Positions 1-7,783 of a stretch of 64,000 nt of DNA are shown here, one piece after another. Each line of letters starts with the position of its first letter. Within the stretch, counting starts at the first letter, position 1. Both the position numbers and the translations under genes were made by a program. The notes beneath the pieces are model-generated. The model worked only from the letters and a program-made list of their open reading frames with translations. It was not told the DNA's origin and did not search any database. Source of the DNA: Micropruina sp044225075 (GTDB taxonomy: Bacteria > Actinomycetota > Actinomycetes > Propionibacteriales > Propionibacteriaceae); assembly GCA_044225075.1 (NCBI GenBank), contig JBGAJF010000021.1, forward strand, positions 1 through 64,000, read 5' to 3'.

Positions 1-1244
1 CTGGACCGCTCGGCGGGGATGAACGAGTTCACCCCGGCCATGGTGGTGTTGTTCGACCCGGCCAGGTCGGCCGAGCCGCCCCACAGCTCCGGAACAGCGC
101 CCGCGATCGCCGAAAGCACCTTGCCCGAGGCTGCCCGGGTGGCCATCGAGCCCGGCTCGAAGACCGGCAGCGCGGCGTCCAGATCGGCCGGTGCCTCCCG
201 GGCGAGAACCCGGTCGAGCAACTCGGCCTTCTCCGGGTTGGCCGAGCGCCAGGCCTCGAAGCGCGGATCCCACTCGGCCCGCAACTCCTTCGCCCGGGCG
301 GCGGAGTTCGCCCGGACCACATCGACAACCGCGGTGTCGATCGCGAACGGGGTGTCCTCGAAGCCCAGCTCCTGCTTCAGCCCGGTGATCTCCGCGCCGC
401 CCAGCTTGGAACCGTGCACCGAGTGGTCACCGGCCTTGGTCGGCAGCGGCCAACCGATGATCGTGGTCACCTTGATGAAGTGCGGCTTGCCGGCGACCGC
501 CCTGGCCCGCTCGATGACGTCGTAGAGCTCGGCGACCTTCTCCTCGTAGGTGGTGAACCCATTGGTGAAGTCGACGTGGTGGGTGTCCCAGCCGTAGGCG
601 GCGTAACGGGCCTGGACATCCTCGGAGAAGGCGATCTTGGTGTCGCCCTCGATCGAGATCCGGTTGTCGTCGTAGATCAGGAACAGATTGCCCAGCTCCT
701 GGGTGGCGGCCAGCGAGGACGCCTCACCCGAGACCCCCTCCTGCATGCAGCCGTCACCGGCGATGCAGTACACATCGTGATCGAACACCGACTCACCCGG
801 GGTGGCCGACGGGTCGTAGAGCTCGCGGGAATGCCGGGCGCTCATCGCGAATCCGACAGCGTTCGCCACGCCCGCACCCAGCGGACCGGTGGTGCACTCC
901 ACACCCTTGGTGAGGCCGAACTCGGGGTGGCCGGGGGTCAGCGAGTCCCAGGTCCGCAGGCTCTCGATGTCGTCCAACTCCAGCCCGAAGCCGTGCAGGT
1001 AGAGCTGGGTGTACTGGGTGAGCGAGGAGTGGCCGGCCGACAACACGAACCGGTCACGGCCCAGCCAGCGCGAATCGGACGGGTCCGACTTCATCAGCTT
1101 CGCGTAGAGCAGGTAGGCGATCGGAGCCAACGACACCGCCGTACCCGGGTGACCATTGCCGACCTTCTCGACGGCGTCCGCAGCCAGCACGCGGGCGATG
1201 TCGACCGCCTTCGCGTCCTGCTCCGTCCAGGTCAGATTGCTCAT
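1..1244 (-). CDS. tkt: transketolase, C-terminus beyond window
   Basis: Transketolase transfers two-carbon ketol units in the pentose phosphate pathway, using thiamine diphosphate and Mg2+, in the cytoplasm. The visible 414 residues start MSNLTWTEQDAKAVDIARV. They carry the family landmarks GNGHPG near residue 28, a GPLGAG loop, the diphosphate-binding segment IAGDGCMQEG and the HSVHGSKLGGAE stretch, ending in the GSADLAGSNNT region where the second domain begins. The full enzyme is about 690 residues, so the missing part lies before base 1. The start at 1244 is an ATG with a purine-rich stretch (GAGAGGAAG) just upstream. About 177 bases separate it from the next gene, so it probably has its own promoter. 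Confidence 0.96.
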   Translation of the reverse strand, partial: MSNLTWTEQDAKAVDIARVLAADAVEKVGNGHPGTAVSLAPIAYLLYAKLMKSDPSDSRWLGRDRFVLSAGHSSLTQYTQLYLHGFGLELDDIESLRTWDSLTPGHPEFGLTKGVECTTGPLGAGVANAVGFAMSARHSRELYDPSATPGESVFDHDVYCIAGDGCMQEGVSGEASSLAATQELGNLFLIYDDNRISIEGDTKIAFSEDVQARYAAYGWDTHHVDFTNGFTTYEEKVAELYDVIERARAVAGKPHFIKVTTIIGWPLPTKAGDHSVHGSKLGGAEITGLKQELGFEDTPFAIDTAVVDVVRANSAARAKELRAEWDPRFEAWRSANPEKAELLDRVLAREAPADLDAALPVFEPGSMATRAASGKVLSAIAGAVPELWGGSADLAGSNNTTMAGVNSFIPAERS

Positions 1245-1421
1245 CAGAACTTCCTCTCGGATGTCGCGCCTCACTGCGCGGGAGACGACGGGATCGAACA
1301 GGCCAACCCTATTGGCTGTCCGCCGCGGTTGGGGAGCGGGCGGTCGGCGGTCTCGCATTGGGTGTGAAAAATCACGGAATGAGTGCGTTCGAAGAAGAGT
1401 GTTCGTGTCGTGGGACGACGG

Positions 1422-2750
1422 TCAGCCTTCGAGCGCCCGTCCGGTGTGCTCGGGGAGCGCCAGAGCAGCCCCGGCGGCCAACAGGAAGGCCACGCCGAAG
1501 ACGCCGAAGACCAGCACCATCCCGCCGGCGCCGAGCATCAGCGGCACGCTCAGCGGGGCCAGCATGGACGCGATCCGGCCGAAGGCCGCCGCGGCCCCGG
1601 TGCCCTTGCCGCGCACCCCGGTCGGGTAGATCTCCGGCCCGACCGCATACAGCGCCCCCCAGGCACCGAGGTTGAAGAAGGAGAGCGCGCAGCCGGTGAC
1701 GATGATCAGCGTCTCGGTGGTGGCGAACCCGAACGCGGCGGCGGCGACGGCTGAGCCGGCCAGGAACACCGCCAGGGTGAGCCGGCGTCCCCACTTCTCG
1801 ATCAGCCAGGCGGCGACGGCATAGCCGGGCAGCTGGGCGAGGGTGATGATCAGGGTGAACTCGAACGAGCGGACCAGCGGGAAGCCGCGCTGCACCAGCA
1901 GGGTCGGGATCCAGATGAAGGCGCCGTAGTAGGACAGGTTGATGCAGAACCAGACCGCCCACAGCGCCGCGGTCCGGGCGCGGTAGGCCGGCGACCAGAT
2001 CGAGTCCGTCGGGGTCGCGGCAGCGGGGGCGGCGTCCGGGCTGGCTACCGGCGGGACTCCCGCTGATGCCTCGAAGCCACGGACCGCGTCCTCGGCCTCG
2101 GCGATGCGTCCCTTCGACTCCAGGAACCGGACGGATTCCGGCAGCCCCCAGCGGATCGCGGCCGCGTAGGCGGTGGGGACGACGCCGACCGCCAGCGCCC
2201 AGCGCCAGCCGTCCGGGGAGGACGGGACGACCAGGTAGCCGATCAACGCCGCGAGGATCCAGCCGATCGCCCAGAACGCCTCGAGTGCCACCACCACCCG
2301 GCCGCGGATGGCTTTGGGTGCGTACTCGCTGACCAGGGTGGACGCGACCGGCAGCTCGGCACCCAGTCCGATGCCGACGATGAAGCGCAGCACGATCAAC
2401 ATCGCCACGCTGCCCACCAGCGCGGACGCCCCGGTGGCGATGCCGTAGACCAGCAGGGTGAGGGCGAAGACCTGGCGGCGTCCGATCCGGTCGGCGAGCA
2501 GTCCACCGACCGAGGCGCCGATGGCCATCCCGACGAAGCCGATCGACCCGATCCAGGACAGCGTGCCGGCGTCCAGCTTCCACTGGGCGGCCAGCGCGGC
2601 CATCACGAACGAGATCAGCCCGACGTCCATCGCGTCCAGCGCCCAGCCGACACCCGAGCCGAGCAGGAGCTTGCCGTGTTTGCGGGTGAACGGCAGTCGA
2701 TCCAGTCGTTCCGCGCGGGTCAGCGAGGTCTCGGTGACGGCGTCAGACAT
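1422..2750 (-). CDS. MFS transporter, sugar/aromatic-acid porter type
   Basis: This is a 442-residue major facilitator with about 12 hydrophobic segments, in the inner membrane. The first loop has the signature GLLADRIGRRQVF, and a DAMDVGLISF motif lies in the first membrane segment. That motif resembles NiaP-type nicotinate and aromatic-acid porters, so an organic acid or vitamin substrate is possible but unproven. A central cytoplasmic loop of about 50 residues holds an Ala/Pro-rich linker. I chose ATG 2750 because GGAGGACAAATA precedes it. A longer reading frame continues upstream but its extra residues come from a downstream repeat array and are not protein-like. The 22-bp array begins 85 bases upstream, inside the likely promoter region. 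Confidence 0.85.
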   Translation of the reverse strand: MSDAVTETSLTRAERLDRLPFTRKHGKLLLGSGVGWALDAMDVGLISFVMAALAAQWKLDAGTLSWIGSIGFVGMAIGASVGGLLADRIGRRQVFALTLLVYGIATGASALVGSVAMLIVLRFIVGIGLGAELPVASTLVSEYAPKAIRGRVVVALEAFWAIGWILAALIGYLVVPSSPDGWRWALAVGVVPTAYAAAIRWGLPESVRFLESKGRIAEAEDAVRGFEASAGVPPVASPDAAPAAATPTDSIWSPAYRARTAALWAVWFCINLSYYGAFIWIPTLLVQRGFPLVRSFEFTLIITLAQLPGYAVAAWLIEKWGRRLTLAVFLAGSAVAAAAFGFATTETLIIVTGCALSFFNLGAWGALYAVGPEIYPTGVRGKGTGAAAAFGRIASMLAPLSVPLMLGAGGMVLVFGVFGVAFLLAAGAALALPEHTGRALEG

Positions 2751-2834
2751 TATTTGTCCTCCCTGCCAATAAGCCGGGCTCAGCTTAGTGACCATGCCCC
2801 GGCGAGGGAACCACTTCCCCGCCCCCCGAACCCG

Positions 2835-3129
2835 GGGGACGGTTCTCCCGGTCACCGAGGACGGTTCCTTTGGTCACCAGGGACGGTTCTCTTGGTCACC
2901 AGGGACGGTTCTCCCGGTCACCGAGGACGGTTCCTTTGGTCACCGGGGACGGTTCTGCCGGTCACCGGGGACGGTTCTCCCGGTCACCGGGGACGGTTCT
3001 CCCGGTCACCAGGGACGGTTCTCCCGGTCACCAGGGACGGTTCTCCCGGTCACTGGGGACGGTTCTTTCGGTCACTCAGCGTTCTCTTGGTCAACAGTTT
3101 GGTCACTGGGGACGGTTCTCCGGGTCGCC
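2835..3129 (+). repeat. 22-bp tandem repeat array, forward orientation
   Basis: Twelve recognisable 22-bp units plus one decayed unit lie head to tail. Each unit begins GGGGACGGTTCT (first base G or A, sometimes GAGG) and ends GGTCACC or GGTCACT. Complete units start at 2835, 2857, 2879, 2901, 2923, 2945, 2967, 2989, 3011, 3033, 3055 and 3108. A degenerate stretch lies at 3077-3107. Variation is concentrated in the four bases after GGTTCT (CCCG, CTTTG, CTTG, GCCG, TTCG). There are no spacers. The array lies between the divergent MFS and SDR genes and forces long spurious reading frames in several phases. Confidence 0.95.
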
Positions 3130-3199
3130 TGATCGATGTTGGCGGGCATCTATGCAGCCCGGGCCAGGCGTGCGTCGTGACCAAAGCAAAACCGTCGCC

Positions 3200-3221
3200 G
3201 GTGACCGGGAGAACCGTCCCT
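3200..3221 (-). repeat. single inverted copy of the 22-bp unit
   Basis: One unit in opposite orientation to the array at 2835-3129 (reads GGTGACCGGGAGAACCGTCC on the plus strand). It ends 23 bases before the SDR start codon and covers the place where the -35 box of the predicted SDR promoter (-10 TACGGT at 3233-3238) should be. Confidence 0.9.
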
Positions 3222-3244
3222 CAGAGTGCGGCTACGGTGAAACG

Positions 3245-4219
3245 ATGCGGATCCTGCTCACCGGTAGCAACGGGTTCGTCGGGGGTCGGGTGGCCGCGAA
3301 GGCCCGGGACCGCGGTTGGCAGGTTGTCGGACTGGGACGCCAACCGCGTCCGGTCGTCGAGGTGGACGGCTACCACCGGCACGACTTGGCCGACCCGTTG
3401 CGGCTCGATGAAACCGTGGACGCGGTAGTGCACTGCGCGGCGCTGGCTTCGCCCTGGGCACGACCCGAGGCCTACCGGCGGGCCAACCTGGACGGCACCC
3501 GGCACGTCCTGGAGTGGGCCCGCTCCCACGGCGTCCCGCCGGTGCACTACGTGTCGTCGTCGAGTGTCTTCTACACCCGCCAGGACCAGCTCGGGCTCAC
3601 CGAGGACTCCCCCATTCCGGCCCCCGCGGACCAGATCAACGTCTACTCGCGCAGCAAGCTGGCCGGTGAACGACTGCTCGAGGCGTACGTCGGCGACTGG
3701 AGCATTCTGCGACCCCGGGCGGTGTTCGGGCCGGGCGACACGGTGCTGCTGCCACGCGTGGTGACGGCCGCCCGCGCCGGCCGCCTGCCCCTGCTGGTGC
3801 GGTCGAATCCGGACCCGGTGCTGACCGACCTGACTCATGTCGATGTGGTCGCCCACTACGTGGTCGAGGCGGTCGCCCGCGGGGTGACCGGCCCGGTCAA
3901 CCTGACCAACGGAGAACCCGTCGAGTTGTACCCGTTCCTGTTCGGACTACTGGACGACCTGGGCCTGCCGCGTCCGACCCGGCGAGTACCGGTGGGGGTC
4001 GCGATGGCGCTGGCCCGGGCGTCCGAGATCGCCTCAGCGACCGTGCTCGGCTACCGCGAACCCCCGATCACCACCTTCGGGGTGTCGATGTTCGCCCACT
4101 CCAAGACCTTTGACGTGGCTCGCTGCCGCACCCTGCTCGGGCCGCCGCTGCTCAGCGTCGAGGACGGCCGGCGCGCTCTGGTGGCGTGGTGGCGCGGACG
4201 CCGTCGTCCCGCCCAGTGA
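3245..4219 (+). CDS. NAD(P)-dependent SDR epimerase/3beta-HSD family (OleD-like)
   Basis: A 324-residue extended short-chain dehydrogenase. The Rossmann motif TGSNGFVGG is at residues 6-14, the active-site serines are around 104-107 (YVSSSSVF), and the catalytic YSRSK pair is Tyr134 and Lys138. This layout matches the 3beta-hydroxysteroid dehydrogenase/OleD branch, whose members reduce beta-keto acids or oxidise hydroxy groups. The start at 3245 is favoured because -10 TACGGT ends six bases before it; the longer frame is repeat sequence. The gene converges on the KAS III/MBL/ligase operon, and its stop codon lies inside the first unit of the array at 4215. A role beside the KAS III product is inference; the substrate is unknown. 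Confidence 0.85.
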   Translation: MRILLTGSNGFVGGRVAAKARDRGWQVVGLGRQPRPVVEVDGYHRHDLADPLRLDETVDAVVHCAALASPWARPEAYRRANLDGTRHVLEWARSHGVPPVHYVSSSSVFYTRQDQLGLTEDSPIPAPADQINVYSRSKLAGERLLEAYVGDWSILRPRAVFGPGDTVLLPRVVTAARAGRLPLLVRSNPDPVLTDLTHVDVVAHYVVEAVARGVTGPVNLTNGEPVELYPFLFGLLDDLGLPRPTRRVPVGVAMALARASEIASATVLGYREPPITTFGVSMFAHSKTFDVARCRTLLGPPLLSVEDGRRALVAWWRGRRRPAQ

Positions 4220-4324
4220 CCGGGAGAACCGTCCCCAGTGACCAAGAGAACCGTCCCCAGTGACCAAGAGAACCGTCCCCGGTGACCAAAAGAACCGTCC
4301 CCAGTGACCGAAAGAACCGTCCCT
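4215..4324 (-). repeat. 22-bp repeat array, reverse orientation, between convergent genes
   Basis: Five head-to-tail 22-bp units start at 4215, 4237, 4259, 4281 and 4303, inverted relative to the array at 2835-3129. Each reads AGTGACC or GGTGACC, then a variable four bases, then GAACCGTCCCC. The TGA of the SDR gene (4217-4219) lies in the first unit and the TAG of the opposing ligase gene (4325-4323) touches the last. The array therefore fills the whole convergent intergenic space and may act as a bidirectional transcription end. Confidence 0.95.
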
Positions 4325-5594
4325 AACCTTCGCGGCGAACGCGGCGCCGTTTCGCCGTCGGGCCCTCCACCGGCCAGGGCATGCCGAAGATCTGGGGTAC
4401 CACCAGGCCACGCGAACGCAGCAGCCCCTGCAGCGCGAGATGTGCGGAAGCTTGAGCGCGCTGCGGGCGCACCGCCAGCCTCAGGGTGCCGTCGACGCGC
4501 TGCAGCAGCCGGAAGTCGGCCACCGCGGGAGCACCCAGGATCGCGGTCCGGACGAAGTCTGCGAACAGCGGTCTGGTCTCCCCAGTGCCGGCGGCGAACC
4601 GCAGCACATCGTCCGCGCGCCCCTCGATCCGCTCGATCGCGGTGAACACCGACCCACACGGGCAACCACCCGGAGCCGGCACCAGCACGTCACCCAGCCG
4701 GTACCGGATGATCGCCTGGGTGCGCCGGTAGAGATCGGTGACGATCGGCGTGAAACGGCCGCTGACTTCGTCGATCACCTCGCGCTCGACGTGCACCAGA
4801 TCCTCGTTCAGGTGCAGGGTGCCTTGACTGCAGCTGATGCCCAGGAAGCCCTCGGTGGCTTGGTACACCTGCCGCACGCCGACGCCGAAGCCGGCCTCGA
4901 CCCGCGCCGCCACATCGCTGTCCAGCACGTCGGCGATCGAGTACACGACCGCCGGCCGCAGCTTCCCGGCAGCAACCGAAGAACGGGCGGCGAGGTCGTC
5001 GAGCACCTGCGGCGGTGCGGCCAGCACGGTCGGCGCGAAGTCGCGCAACTGTTCGGCGATGGCGTCCGGGTCGAGCGCCAGGTCGACGTAGCGGAAAGAG
5101 ATCCGGCCGCCGTCGACCGCCTGGTAGAGCGGTCCTCCCGAGCGCAGCACCAACGCCACCCGGGCTGGTTCGAGCAGGCTGGGCAGCGCCTTGGCGAGCA
5201 CGGTGCCGGCCCAGCGGGCGCGTTCGGCCGGCGAGGTCAGGAAGACGCCCTGACGCCCGGAGGTGCCCGACGACAGCCCAACGCCGACACCGCTCAGCGC
5301 GGCGTCGAAGCTGCGCCCGCTCTCAGCGGCGCGAGCCGCCTCCAGACACTCCTCGAGTCTCAGCCCGCGATCGTTGAGCTGGTCGAAATGCGCCAGCCAG
5401 GCGGCCTTGTCGAGCGTCGGAAAGGCGGCCAATGCGGCGTCCGGGACGTCGGCGTAGTACGGGAAGACCCGGCGAGCGCGGCTCAGCACAGACCGGAGCC
5501 GACGTCGCTGGTGCCGCTCGAGCGCCGCTCGGGTGGGGAATCGGCGCAGCCGGGTGCCGAGCGCGGCAGCCAGCACCCGCATCCAGTCAGCCAT
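4323..5594 (-). CDS. PaaK/coenzyme F390 synthetase-type adenylate-forming enzyme
   Basis: A 423-residue member of the ANL superfamily, in the branch of PaaK and F390 synthetase. These enzymes activate a carboxylate with ATP to the acyl-AMP and pass it to a thiol or other acceptor. The phosphate loop LSSGTSGRQG is near residues 107-116, a YQATEG acceptor motif sits in the middle, and PCGS followed by RIEGRADD marks the hinge. The C-terminus is short and very basic (KRRRVRREG). ATG 5594 overlaps the upstream hydrolase gene by 8 bp (ATGGCTGA), so translation is likely coupled. It is not a close OleC match as far as I can see. The substrate is unknown, but the neighbours suggest a fatty or beta-keto acid. 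Confidence 0.82.
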   Translation of the reverse strand: MADWMRVLAAALGTRLRRFPTRAALERHQRRRLRSVLSRARRVFPYYADVPDAALAAFPTLDKAAWLAHFDQLNDRGLRLEECLEAARAAESGRSFDAALSGVGVGLSSGTSGRQGVFLTSPAERARWAGTVLAKALPSLLEPARVALVLRSGGPLYQAVDGGRISFRYVDLALDPDAIAEQLRDFAPTVLAAPPQVLDDLAARSSVAAGKLRPAVVYSIADVLDSDVAARVEAGFGVGVRQVYQATEGFLGISCSQGTLHLNEDLVHVEREVIDEVSGRFTPIVTDLYRRTQAIIRYRLGDVLVPAPGGCPCGSVFTAIERIEGRADDVLRFAAGTGETRPLFADFVRTAILGAPAVADFRLLQRVDGTLRLAVRPQRAQASAHLALQGLLRSRGLVVPQIFGMPWPVEGPTAKRRRVRREG

Positions 5595-6414
5595 CGGCGC
5601 GGACCCGGTCGAGGCTGGCCCTGCAGTGCGACGGCACGATCGCCAACTCCGGCCGCTCAGAATGCAACCGGGCCAACTCGCCGACCACCTGCTCGTAGCG
5701 AGGGCGATCGCCACGCAGTTGCGGCAGCGGCAGTTCGCCGTGGGTGAAGGCGCGCTCGTTCCACACCGCATCGCCCACCAGCAGAACGCCGTCCGCTCCG
5801 GAACCTGGCAACCACAAGCCCAGATGCCCCTCAGTGTGACCCGGCAGCGGGAGCACGAACGCACTGCCGTCGCCGAACAGGTCATGGCCGTTGCGCAGCC
5901 GTCCACCGAGCCCGGTCGGCCCGACAGCCAGCTCGGCCAGCGGCAGCAACCGGTCGTCGATGTCGTCGGGCAGCAGCGCCGGCAGGAAGCCGTGCGCCGT
6001 GTTCGTCCAGGCCGATCTGTTCCGCCAGTCGGACGTGAGTGCGCTGTCGCCGACCACCACCCGGGCCTGCGGAAAGTCGCGCAGCCCGGCGACGTGGTCG
6101 CCGTGCAGATGGGACAGCACCACCAGCCGCACCTGCTCGGGGCCGATGCCGCGCTCGCGCAGCTGTGTCACCACCGCGTCCGACTCGCCGCAGCTAACCG
6201 GCAGCAGCGCGGCATACAGCCGGTACGGCAGCCGCGCCGTCGCGGTGCGGAAGCGCGGCGCGTAGCCGGTGTCGAACAGTGCGACGCCGCCGTCCGGGTG
6301 CGGAATGACGGCCACCGCGGACGGGAACTCGATCGGACGCGACGCTCCCCCGCGCCGGACGAATCGTTCCAGCTGCACGCAGTGTCCGGCGACGATCACA
6401 TCGATGCCCTTCAT
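5587..6414 (-). CDS. metallo-beta-lactamase fold hydrolase (lactonase-like)
   Basis: A 275-residue single-domain metallo-beta-lactamase-fold protein. The zinc motif SHLHGDH (histidines at about 102, 104 and 107 with Asp106) is intact. It is followed by LPGHTEGHLG and LLVGDAVW, which supply the third histidine and bridging aspartate, and a C-terminal PSHC. The arrangement matches N-acyl homoserine lactonase-like and PqsE-like proteins, which hydrolyse lactones or thioesters. The start has a strong ribosome site (GGGAGGGCG). It is the middle gene of the KAS III - hydrolase - ligase operon and overlaps the ligase gene. A function on a lactone or thioester intermediate made by its neighbours is inference. 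Confidence 0.87.
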   Translation of the reverse strand: MKGIDVIVAGHCVQLERFVRRGGASRPIEFPSAVAVIPHPDGGVALFDTGYAPRFRTATARLPYRLYAALLPVSCGESDAVVTQLRERGIGPEQVRLVVLSHLHGDHVAGLRDFPQARVVVGDSALTSDWRNRSAWTNTAHGFLPALLPDDIDDRLLPLAELAVGPTGLGGRLRNGHDLFGDGSAFVLPLPGHTEGHLGLWLPGSGADGVLLVGDAVWNERAFTHGELPLPQLRGDRPRYEQVVGELARLHSERPELAIVPSHCRASLDRVRADG

Positions 6415-6478
6415 CGCCCTCCCTTCGAGGAGTCCGCGCCGCGGTTCGGCGGGTTCCGCCCGCCAAGAATGCCAGGCG

Positions 6479-7585
6479 TCAGAACCGCAGCACCGCGCCG
6501 CCGAACAGCAGACCGGCGCCGGTCCCGATCAGCAGGCACAGCTGACCCCGTCGCAGCCGCCCGGACGCGACGGCGTGGGCGAACGCGGTCGGCATCGACG
6601 CCGACACCTGATTGCCGTGCTCGGCCAGGATGTCGACCACCGCCTCGCGGCGGACCGGCAGCCGCTCGCGCAGAAACCGCAACCCCAGGCCGGACGCCTG
6701 ATGCGGGACCACCGCGTCGATCTGGTCAGCGCGGACACCGGCCTCGTCGAGCAGCCCGTCGAGGAAGCCGGGCATCTCCCGGGCGACCAGTTTCATCATC
6801 CCCAGGCCGTCCATCGCGAACAGGTAGTCGGACGGGTCCGGCGGAGGGGTGATGGCGTTCCAGCGGGTGCCGCCGGCCGGAATCCGGCACAGCTCGGCAG
6901 CGCTCGGATACGCGGTCAGCCGCAGCGCCAGAATCTCCGACGGCCGCTGATCGAGCGGGTCGGGACCGCTCGCGCCGCCCGGGGTTTCGACCCGCCGCTG
7001 GTTGAGCTTGTCGAAACCAACCGTCCCAGAGGTCTCGACAAGCTCGACCGACGGCTTGGCCTCGACCGAGTTCTCCAGCAGCACCGCAGCGGCACCGTCG
7101 CCGAACAGCGCACTGGATTCCAGGTGGGCATGGTTGAGGCCCTTGGAAGCAATGTCCACCGCGGCGACTGCGACGCGACTCCAGCGCCCAATCGCGATCC
7201 CGAAACACGCCTGCTGCAATGCGGTCAGGAAGCCGAGGCAGGACGCGTTCACATCGAACGCCTGGAGCCTCCCGCCGGTGGCACCGAGCCGAGCGGCAGC
7301 CAGGATCGCGGTGGTCGGCATCGGCTGCTCGGGCACCACCGAGGCCACGATCAGCGCGTCCAGGTGGTCAGCGTCCCAGTCGGCCCGATCGAGCGCCTCG
7401 CGGAGCGCGCCGACGACCATGCCGAGACTGGTTTCGCCCGCACCGACCCAGTGCCGTTCGGCGACTCCCGAACGGGCGAAGGTGAGGCCGGGAGACCGGC
7501 CGTGAGCGGCGTCCAGCTCAGCGGAGGTCACCCGCCGCGACGGGGTGTGGCTGCCCACCGAGACAATCCGAACGGGCCAGGACAT
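6479..7585 (-). CDS. beta-ketoacyl-ACP synthase III family (OleA-like) condensing enzyme
   Basis: A 368-residue thiolase-fold enzyme with the full Cys-His-Asn triad: Cys116 in NASCLGF, His295 in VPHQASG and Asn325 in EHGNQVSAS. FabH, OleA and PqsD share this triad and join acyl-CoA or acyl-ACP units by decarboxylative or head-to-head condensation. Residues about 178-202 read VELVETSG...GFDKLNQRRVET. They are the translation of a REP-like palindrome, an in-frame insertion of roughly 25-35 residues that homologues should lack. It falls in the loop after the FGDGAAAVLLE strand, away from the triad. A housekeeping FabH role is unlikely, because no acp or fab genes are nearby. Confidence 0.88.
   Translation of the reverse strand: MSWPVRIVSVGSHTPSRRVTSAELDAAHGRSPGLTFARSGVAERHWVGAGETSLGMVVGALREALDRADWDADHLDALIVASVVPEQPMPTTAILAAARLGATGGRLQAFDVNASCLGFLTALQQACFGIAIGRWSRVAVAAVDIASKGLNHAHLESSALFGDGAAAVLLENSVEAKPSVELVETSGTVGFDKLNQRRVETPGGASGPDPLDQRPSEILALRLTAYPSAAELCRIPAGGTRWNAITPPPDPSDYLFAMDGLGMMKLVAREMPGFLDGLLDEAGVRADQIDAVVPHQASGLGLRFLRERLPVRREAVVDILAEHGNQVSASMPTAFAHAVASGRLRRGQLCLLIGTGAGLLFGGAVLRF
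7000..7049. repeat. REP-like palindrome inserted in the KAS III gene
   Basis: GGTTGAGCTTGTCGAAACC at 7000-7018 and its inverted relative GGTCTCGACAAGCTCGACC at 7031-7049 form a hairpin-capable pair, with a further REP fragment near 6981-6990. Matching copies lie at about 29131-29462, 31251-31301, 36297-36315 and 51578-51598. Here the element sits inside coding sequence and keeps the frame open. Confidence 0.88.
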
Positions 7586-7679
7586 GGCCGCAAAGCTAGC
7601 AGCCGGGCGGTCCGCCCCCTTCGTCGAGTCGAGGTGTTACCGATCACATCCCGCGACACAATTTCATCGGACGAAGAGA

Positions 7680-7754
7680 TACCGATTTCCGCGCTCGATG
7701 CGCACGCCTGGGCGGCTAAAACGATTCCAATCGAATCGAGCGCGGAAATCGGTA
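7680..7754. repeat. perfect 20-bp inverted repeat between genes
   Basis: TACCGATTTCCGCGCTCGAT at 7680-7699 is repeated exactly in reverse complement at 7735-7754, with a 35-base loop. It lies between the end of the pullulanase gene (7784) and the start of the KAS III gene (7585), both on the minus strand. It could be a terminator of the first or an operator or insulator of the second. There is no T-tract on the minus strand after the stem. Confidence 0.85.
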
Positions 7755-7783
7755 CATCATCGAGAAGAGAGACTCAGGCGGCG

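Noticed and set aside
2835..3129. CRISPR array
   Set aside because: The units are contiguous 22-mers with no spacers, and no cas gene is near.
2788..3245. Proteins of repeated GDGSPGHQGRF-like sequence
   Set aside because: Open frames arise in several phases because 22-bp units without stop codons repeat; they have no start signals and no protein-like variation.
3245..7585. Canonical oleABCD olefin operon
   Set aside because: No alpha/beta hydrolase OleB is present, and the ligase is of the PaaK/F390 type, not evidently OleC; I therefore call it OleA/OleD-like only.
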